From: Firm-04 sp045628085
Lineage (GTDB): Bacteria > Bacillota > Clostridia > Oscillospirales > Ruminococcaceae
Direction: 5' to 3'
DNA length: 27,072 nt
Assembly: GCA_045628085.1 (NCBI GenBank)
Contig: JAZQOZ010000172.1
Span: forward strand, 1 to 27,072
The notes beneath the pieces were generated by a model, which worked only from the letters and a program-made list of their open reading frames with translations, was not told the DNA's origin and made no database searches. A program made the translations under genes and the position numbers. Shown piece after piece: positions 22,918 through 27,072 of this stretch (its first letter is position 1; the number at the start of each line of letters is the position of its first letter).

Positions 22918-24390
22918 ATGGCAGATATATATGCGGATATCGCACGAAGAACAAACGGTGATATCTATATCGGCGTTGTCGGGCCGGTTCGGACGGGAAA
23001 ATCCACGCTCATCAAACGGTTTATGGAAACGCTTGTCATTCCGAATATTGCCGATGATGCAAAGAAAGACCGTGCAACCGATGAACTGCCGCAGAGTGCG
23101 GGCGGCAGGACGATCATGACCACTGAACCGAAATTTGTACCGGAAACCGCTGTGCAGATCACACTGCCGGAAGGTGCGCAGTGCGCCGTCCGGATGATCG
23201 ACTGCGTGGGATATATTGTTCCGAGCAGTCTGGGCTATATCGAAGAAGAAGCGCCGCGCATGGTCAAAACGCCGTGGTTCGATGAAGCCGTACCGTTCAA
23301 TATGGCGGCAGAGATCGGAACACAAAAGGTCATCACCGAACACGCGACCGTCGGACTGGTCGTCACAACGGACGGCTCTGTGACGGATATTCCCCGTGCA
23401 GAGTATGCCGCGGCAGAGGGGCGCGTGATCTCGGAATTACAGGCACTCGGCAAGCCGTTTGTCGTTTTGCTCAACTGCGTCACACCGGAAGATACGGACG
23501 CGAAAGCACTTGCCGCAGAGCTGGAATCACAGTATCATGCGCCGGTGATACCGGTGAGCTGTCTTTCGCTCGATGAAGATACGATCCGGATGATCCTGTC
23601 ACGTCTGCTGGATATGTTCCCGATACGGGAGATCAGCGTTGAAACGGCAGGGTGGCTGCCGGCACTCGAAAAAGGTCACTGGCTGAGATCTGCCGTTTTT
23701 GATGCAGTCCGGCAGGCGGCGCAGGGGATCACCGTCATGCAGGATGTGCGCGGACTGCCGGAACGCCTGCAGAATTGTCCCTATATACAGGAAACTTCTG
23801 TGCGGCAGATCGCACTCGGAACCGGAAATGTGATCCTGCGCCTGACGCTTGATCCGGCGCTGTTCTATCAGATACTCGGCGAGGAAACCGGCATCAGTAT
23901 CCAGAGCGAGAATGAGCTGTTTCCGGTCTTGCTCGAATTGTCACGCATCCGGCGCGAATACGAACGCATCCGTCCGGCACTGGAAGAAGCAGAAGCGACC
24001 GGTTACGGCATCATCATGCCGGAAGCAGGGGAGCTGTCACTCGAAGAACCCGAAATGATCCGGCAGGGCGGCAGATACGGTGTCCGGCTGCGTGCCTCTG
24101 CACCGTCCCTGCACATCATGAAGGCAGGCATCCGCACGACCGTCAGCCCGATCGTCGGGAGCGAAAAACAGAGTGAGGAGCTTGTGCTGTACCTGCTGCG
24201 TGAATTTGAGGAAAATCCGGCGAAAATCTGGGAATCCAATATTTTCGGAAAATCGCTGCATGAGCTTGTCAATGAAGGCCTGCACGCCAAACTCGGAAAA
24301 ATGCCTGCCGAAGCACGCCTGAAATTACAGGAAACACTGGAACGTGTGATCAATGAAGGATGCAGCGGACTGATCTGCTTTATCCTGTAA
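22918..24390 (+). CDS. spoIVA: Stage IV sporulation protein A (coat morphogenetic ATPase)
   Basis: SpoIVA polymerises with ATP hydrolysis on the forespore surface and forms the basement layer on which the coat assembles. At 490 residues this is full length. The N-terminal TRAFAC-type NTPase domain has Walker A G-P-V-R-T-G-K-S-T at 22-30 with Lys28, the T-I-M-T-T-E region near 65-70, and the Walker B-like M-I-D-C-V-G-Y with Asp95. The middle and C-terminal domains follow, ending in the conserved G-C-S-G-L-I-C-F-I-L-type tail that docks to SpoVM and the membrane. The ATG has a GGAGG site 8 bases upstream. It is the second gene after the sipL-like gene and ends at a strong terminator. Confidence 0.97.
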   Translation: MADIYADIARRTNGDIYIGVVGPVRTGKSTLIKRFMETLVIPNIADDAKKDRATDELPQSAGGRTIMTTEPKFVPETAVQITLPEGAQCAVRMIDCVGYIVPSSLGYIEEEAPRMVKTPWFDEAVPFNMAAEIGTQKVITEHATVGLVVTTDGSVTDIPRAEYAAAEGRVISELQALGKPFVVLLNCVTPEDTDAKALAAELESQYHAPVIPVSCLSLDEDTIRMILSRLLDMFPIREISVETAGWLPALEKGHWLRSAVFDAVRQAAQGITVMQDVRGLPERLQNCPYIQETSVRQIALGTGNVILRLTLDPALFYQILGEETGISIQSENELFPVLLELSRIRREYERIRPALEEAEATGYGIIMPEAGELSLEEPEMIRQGGRYGVRLRASAPSLHIMKAGIRTTVSPIVGSEKQSEELVLYLLREFEENPAKIWESNIFGKSLHELVNEGLHAKLGKMPAEARLKLQETLERVINEGCSGLICFIL

Positions 24391-24412
24391 TCAAAGTTGT
24401 ATGAATCAAATA

Positions 24413-24455
24413 AAAAAGCAGATGCCGAAACCATACAAGTCGGCATCTGCTTTTT
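24413..24455 (+). terminator. Strong terminator of the sipL-spoIVA operon
   Basis: GCAGATGCCGA (24418-24428) pairs perfectly with TCGGCATCTGC (24440-24450), flanked by an A-run on the left and TTTTT on the right. The flanking A and T tracts make it bidirectional, so it can also act as a backup terminator for the minus-strand RNA at 24470-24648. Confidence 0.92.
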
Positions 24456-24469
24456 GCATAAACAGACAG

Positions 24470-24648
24470 AAAAAGAAAAATCACCGCCTCGGCAGTGATT
24501 TTCAGGAGAACAAATGTGTACCGTCATTTGCTCTGTTCACGCAGAATAAATGTGGAAAGGAGAGGGCATTCAGCGAGAGGGGCGGCTGAAAAAAACATTC
24601 TTCTGCGCGGTATTCTTGGTGCTTTAATGAGGGGTATCTCTCATTTGC
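24470..24648 (-). ncRNA. Candidate structured small RNA with C/U-rich loops
   Basis: No convincing protein is encoded here, but the minus strand shows promoter, structure and terminator in order. From about 24648 the RNA would fold into four hairpins. The first pairs 24640-24645 with 24626-24631. The second is a long stem, CGCAGAA and AATGT pairing across 24601-24607/24595-24599 with 24540-24546/24549-24553, capped by a TCAGC/GCTGA stem with loop CGCCCCTCTC. The third is a 9-bp stem (24525-24533 with 24508-24516). The fourth is the terminator. Unpaired CCCTCTCCTTTCC (24566-24554) is complementary to Shine-Dalgarno-type sequence, as in known C-rich-loop regulatory RNAs. I do not recognise a named family; a sporulation RNA such as CsfG is one alternative to test. 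Expression is inferred. Confidence 0.55.
24476..24502 (-). terminator. Terminator of the candidate small RNA
   Basis: On the minus strand AAAATCAC pairs with GTGATTTT, with an inner GCC/GGC stem and a tight 2-base loop, followed by TTTTTCTTTTTC. It is a textbook rho-independent terminator for leftward transcription. No protein gene lies on this strand between 24500 and the end of the window to need it. Confidence 0.85.
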
Positions 24649-24654
24649 ATTTTT

Positions 24655-24683
24655 ATTATAGCACACTGAAATACCGATATCAA
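24655..24683 (-). promoter_or_regulatory. Sigma-A promoter of the candidate small RNA
   Basis: On the minus strand, TTGATA (24683-24678), exactly 17 bases of spacer and a perfect TATAAT (24660-24655) form a near-consensus promoter firing leftward. The start would be near 24648. Confidence 0.7.
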
Positions 24684-24732
24684 TGCTGTATTGTGATATG
24701 AACTGTCATTTTGTGTCCTGTTTGAACAACCT

Positions 24733-24768
24733 GATACAGATGTATATATAAAAACGGACATCTGTATC
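24733..24768. repeat. Perfect 11-bp inverted repeat in the intergenic region
   Basis: GATACAGATGT (24733-24743) and ACATCTGTATC (24758-24768) are separated by an AT-rich 14-base spacer. On the plus strand it is followed by GTTTATCTTGTATTT, a poor T-run, so it could be a weak terminator or a binding site between the small RNA promoter and the cyclase promoter. The rest of 24684-24850 shows nothing else I can support. Confidence 0.5.
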
Positions 24769-24853
24769 GTTTATCTTGTATTTAGCAAGCTGCACAAATC
24801 CGCCGCACATATATCGTGAGATTGCCAAAAATACAATTAAAGCTGAAAAAAAC

Positions 24854-24882
24854 TTGACAAAATCACATCAAGGTGATATAAT
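24854..24882 (+). promoter_or_regulatory. Consensus sigma-A promoter of the PBP-GGDEF gene
   Basis: TTGACA (24854-24859), 17 bases and TATAAT (24877-24882) match the vegetative consensus at all 12 positions. The start would be near 24889, leaving a leader of about 110 bases. Confidence 0.9.
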
Positions 24883-24908
24883 ATTTTGTATGTAATCTGT
24901 ATAAGTAT

Positions 24909-24979
24909 GCAAAGAGCAAAATCACTTTGCCGCAGTAATCGGCACAAGCAAATCCTGCTGCCCGACCGTTCCGGAACGG
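24909..24979 (+). promoter_or_regulatory. Structured 5' leader of the PBP-GGDEF gene, unclassified
   Basis: Between the start and the ATG at 25000 the leader holds three short stems: GCAAAG/CTTTGC (24909-24914 with 24925-24930), GCAG/CTGC (24932-24935 with 24957-24960), and the perfect palindrome CCGTTCCGGAACGG (24966-24979). GCAAA occurs three times. It does not match the c-di-GMP-I riboswitch core, so no class is named. Confidence 0.4.
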
Positions 24980-24999
24980 CAGTGATCTGAGGTGAACCT

Positions 25000-26973
25000 A
25001 TGCCAAATATTCAATCAGAGCTGACGATTGCCGTAATCGCATCCGGTATTGACGAAGAATATCAGCAGTCCATTCTTCGTGGCATCCACCGCTATGCCGC
25101 ACAGCATCATGTGAACATTGCACATTTTATTGCATTCGGCGGTACACTTGCGAATCAGCGCTTCGATCAGGGCGAATATAATATCTTTGAGCTGCCGAAC
25201 TTTGAATTGTTCGACGGTGTGATTTTGCTGACCAATACCTTTTCTTCTGAACTCGCAGAGGAAGTTTTGTATCCGCGGATCCGCGCCGCAGGCATTCCGG
25301 CAGTCAGTATCGACCGTGAGCTTGGTGACTTTTATCATATCGGCATCCGCAATGCAGCTGCGATGGAGCAGATCACACGCCATCTGATCGAAAAGCACCA
25401 TGTCCGCCGCCTGAATTTCATCTCCGGCCCCAGCACCAATACGGAAAGTGCAGAACGCTTTGAAGCATTTTCTAAAGTGCTTGCGGAATATAATATCCCG
25501 CTTGAACCGGAACGTGTCTATCACGGCACATTCCGTGCAAAGGACGGCAGACGTGCAGTCGAAAGTTTCCTTGCATCTGATCTGGAATTTCCGGACGCGA
25601 TCGTCTGTGCAAATGATGTCATGGCGATCTCAGCGGTTCTGACACTGGAAGAAAACGGGATCCGCTGTCCGGAGCACGTTCTGGTTTCCGGCTTTGACAA
25701 TATCTATCACGCCAAAAACTTTTCTCCGGCACTGACGACCATTGAACGGCCGCTCGTTCAATCCGGTGCATTTGCCTGTGAGATCATCTGCCGGCATATT
25801 GCCGGTGAAGAACCCGCCCATACCACGGAACTGAGCGCCGTTCCGATTTTCTCGGAAAGCTGCGGCTGTCAGGCTGCTGAGGCAGAAGATATCAGCGTCT
25901 ATAAAAAGCACAGCTATCAGACATCGGAATCCATGATGCTTGATATATCCAATGTCAATCAGCTCGCCTGCGCACTCGTTGCCTGTGATACCTTTGAAGA
26001 TTATATTGAAACGCTCAAAGGCTTTGTTAAGACCGCAAAATGCGAGGAATTTTATCTCTGTTTGAATGACAACTGGCACGCCAAGCCGCTCCGGCATGAA
26101 GGCGGATATACCGGTCAGCTTGAAATAGAATCCTATGTTATTCACGGTTATTCCAGCAGAATGATCATGCCGATCGCCTATTATGACGGCAAATTCCATC
26201 AGGAACAGGGCTTTTCTTCTTCGGAAGTGCTGCCGCATCTGCGGAACGATTCCGACAAGCCGCGCAATCTTTTCTTTGTGCCGCTGCATTTCAGAGAATA
26301 TTGTCTCGGCTATTTTGCGATCGCCAATTCGGATTTCCCGATGCAAAGCACACTGTTCCATTCATGGAGTCTCAGCATCAGCAATTCCATGGAGAATCTC
26401 CGCAAGATCCTTTGTCTGGATGATGTCGTGCATGAACTGGATAAGCTGTATGCGATCGACTCCCTGACCGGCATCTATAACCGGAACGGCTTCAAACGCA
26501 GCGCACAGGGTATTTTCGATACCTGCATTGCCGAAAAGCGTACCGTTATGGTCATGTTCGCAGATATGGACGGGCTGAAAACGATCAACGACAGCTACGG
26601 CCATAAAGTCGGAGACTATGCGATCCGCAGTATCGCTGCCGTCTTACAGGAATCCTGCACACACGATGAGATCGTCTGCCGGTTCGGCGGAGATGAATTC
26701 TTCATCTTCGGCGTGGACTACGATGAAGCAAAGGCAGTCGCACTCCGCGATAAGATCATGAAAAATCTGGAGATCTGCAACCGCAATTCCGGCAAGCCTT
26801 ATCGGCTCAGCGTCAGTCTCGGTGCGTGCATTACCGTACCGCCGCCGAGCAGTACCATCTTCCAGCTGATCTCCATTGCTGATAATCGGATGTATGAGGA
26901 GAAGAAAAAGAAAAACCCTTCCAAATATCTGAAGCAGCTGCCTGCCAAGCCGCTCCACTACGCCGACACCTAA
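25000..26973 (+). CDS. LacI-type sensor domain fused to diguanylate cyclase (GGDEF)
   Basis: This 657-residue protein has a periplasmic-binding-protein-like domain of the LacI/GalR type at about 8-285 (D-G-V-I-L-L, S-I-D-R, I-V-C-A-N-D-V-M-A, V-S-G-F-D-N), ending in S-C-G-C. A middle domain of unclear, possibly GAF-like, fold spans about 305-470. A GGDEF domain follows at about 485-640, with the intact G-G-D-E-F at 563-567, so c-di-GMP synthesis from two GTP is expected. The inhibitory RxxD site is absent (T-H-D-E at that position). There is no N-terminal helix-turn-helix, signal peptide or membrane segment, so it is a cytoplasmic enzyme that probably senses a sugar or similar ligand, not a repressor. 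AGGTG precedes the ATG by 6 bases. Confidence 0.92.
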   Translation: MPNIQSELTIAVIASGIDEEYQQSILRGIHRYAAQHHVNIAHFIAFGGTLANQRFDQGEYNIFELPNFELFDGVILLTNTFSSELAEEVLYPRIRAAGIPAVSIDRELGDFYHIGIRNAAAMEQITRHLIEKHHVRRLNFISGPSTNTESAERFEAFSKVLAEYNIPLEPERVYHGTFRAKDGRRAVESFLASDLEFPDAIVCANDVMAISAVLTLEENGIRCPEHVLVSGFDNIYHAKNFSPALTTIERPLVQSGAFACEIICRHIAGEEPAHTTELSAVPIFSESCGCQAAEAEDISVYKKHSYQTSESMMLDISNVNQLACALVACDTFEDYIETLKGFVKTAKCEEFYLCLNDNWHAKPLRHEGGYTGQLEIESYVIHGYSSRMIMPIAYYDGKFHQEQGFSSSEVLPHLRNDSDKPRNLFFVPLHFREYCLGYFAIANSDFPMQSTLFHSWSLSISNSMENLRKILCLDDVVHELDKLYAIDSLTGIYNRNGFKRSAQGIFDTCIAEKRTVMVMFADMDGLKTINDSYGHKVGDYAIRSIAAVLQESCTHDEIVCRFGGDEFFIFGVDYDEAKAVALRDKIMKNLEICNRNSGKPYRLSVSLGACITVPPPSSTIFQLISIADNRMYEEKKKKNPSKYLKQLPAKPLHYADT

Positions 26974-26993
26974 GGCAGCGTTAAAGCAGATGC

Positions 26994-27021
26994 CGCAGAA
27001 TAAACAGGCTCTGCGCTGTTT
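26994..27021 (+). terminator. Possible weak terminator after the PBP-GGDEF gene
   Basis: CGCAGA (26994-26999) can pair with TCTGCG (27010-27015), or AAACAG (27002-27007) with CTGTTT (27016-27021); the two stems exclude each other. No strong T-run follows. The remaining bases to the window end show no gene. Confidence 0.3.
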
Positions 27022-27072
27022 CAGATATGCTTGTAAACAGAAATTTCTCAGCTTATCGTTTATTGATGGCTG

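Noticed and set aside
24495..24701. Plus-strand 68-codon ORF in the intergenic region
   Set aside because: No ribosome site at its start and an atypical composition. The GGAAAGGAGAGGG inside it is better explained as the complement of the C-rich region of the minus-strand RNA.
24841..24900. tRNA or other stable RNA gene near the cyclase promoter
   Set aside because: No cloverleaf, T-loop consensus or CCA end is visible; the bases are explained by the promoter.
24901..24999. c-di-GMP-I (GEMM) riboswitch before the GGDEF gene
   Set aside because: GCAAA words and a GGCACAAGCAAATCC stretch recall the motif, but the GNRA-capped P2 hairpin, its receptor and the conserved core spacing are missing.
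25000..25900. LacI-family transcriptional repressor
   Set aside because: The ligand domain is LacI-like, but there is no helix-turn-helix before it; the ribosome site and promoter fix the start at 25000.

Overview
This window looks like chromosome from an endospore-forming, mid-GC (about 50-55%) member of the Clostridia, most likely a Ruminococcus-like member of the Oscillospiraceae. The grounds are a full-length SpoIVA next to a SipL-like DUF3794/LysM protein, an LL-diaminopimelate aminotransferase (DapL) of the type common in Clostridia, a YtvI-type AI-2E permease, and a LacI-type sensor fused to GGDEF. The species call is inference. I see no phage genes, transposases, CRISPR arrays, tRNA or rRNA.

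Layout. (1) 1-3490, minus strand: a probable sporulation operon. It runs from a proline-rich protein with a carboxypeptidase-regulatory-like domain, through a SpoIID-domain protein with three peptidoglycan-binding domains, to a protein with two peptidoglycan-binding domains and an AI-2E/YtvI permease cut by the left edge. A sigma-E-like promoter precedes it. (2) 3605-6747, plus strand: a tightly overlapping operon of TfoX-N protein, RluA-type pseudouridine synthase, CPBP protease and a helical repeat protein, closed by a strong, probably bidirectional, terminator. (3) 6812-14383, minus strand: dapL, proA, a membrane-anchored BspA-type LRR protein, proB, a D-2-hydroxyacid dehydrogenase, a small membrane protein and RodA. 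The LRR gene sits between proB and proA. (4) 14438-19304, minus strand: YifB/ComM ATPase, a four-helix membrane protein, and three tandem membrane proteins that I read as diverged paralogs. (5) 19647-21194, plus strand: an HtrA-like membrane-anchored protease. (6) 21340-24390, plus strand: sipL-like gene then spoIVA, the two partners that anchor the spore coat basement layer, behind a second sigma-E-like promoter. (7) 24391-24999: a 609-bp gene-free stretch. It holds a candidate structured small RNA on the minus strand with its own promoter and terminator, an 11-bp inverted repeat, and a consensus sigma-A promoter with a structured leader. (8) 25000-26973, plus strand: a cytoplasmic diguanylate cyclase with a LacI-type sugar-sensor domain and no DNA-binding domain.

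The most unusual items are: the candidate small RNA at about 24470-24648, with C/U-rich loops complementary to Shine-Dalgarno sequences; the three-gene membrane family sharing an N-terminal Y-E-x-x-R-x5-I motif and a juxtamembrane G-[YF]-P-x-F motif; and the near-identical sigma-E-like -10 regions (CATAGAATRTAGCA) in front of the two sporulation clusters, one of which has its -35 box overlapping a divergent sigma-A -35 box. All calls come from reading the sequence; no database search was run.
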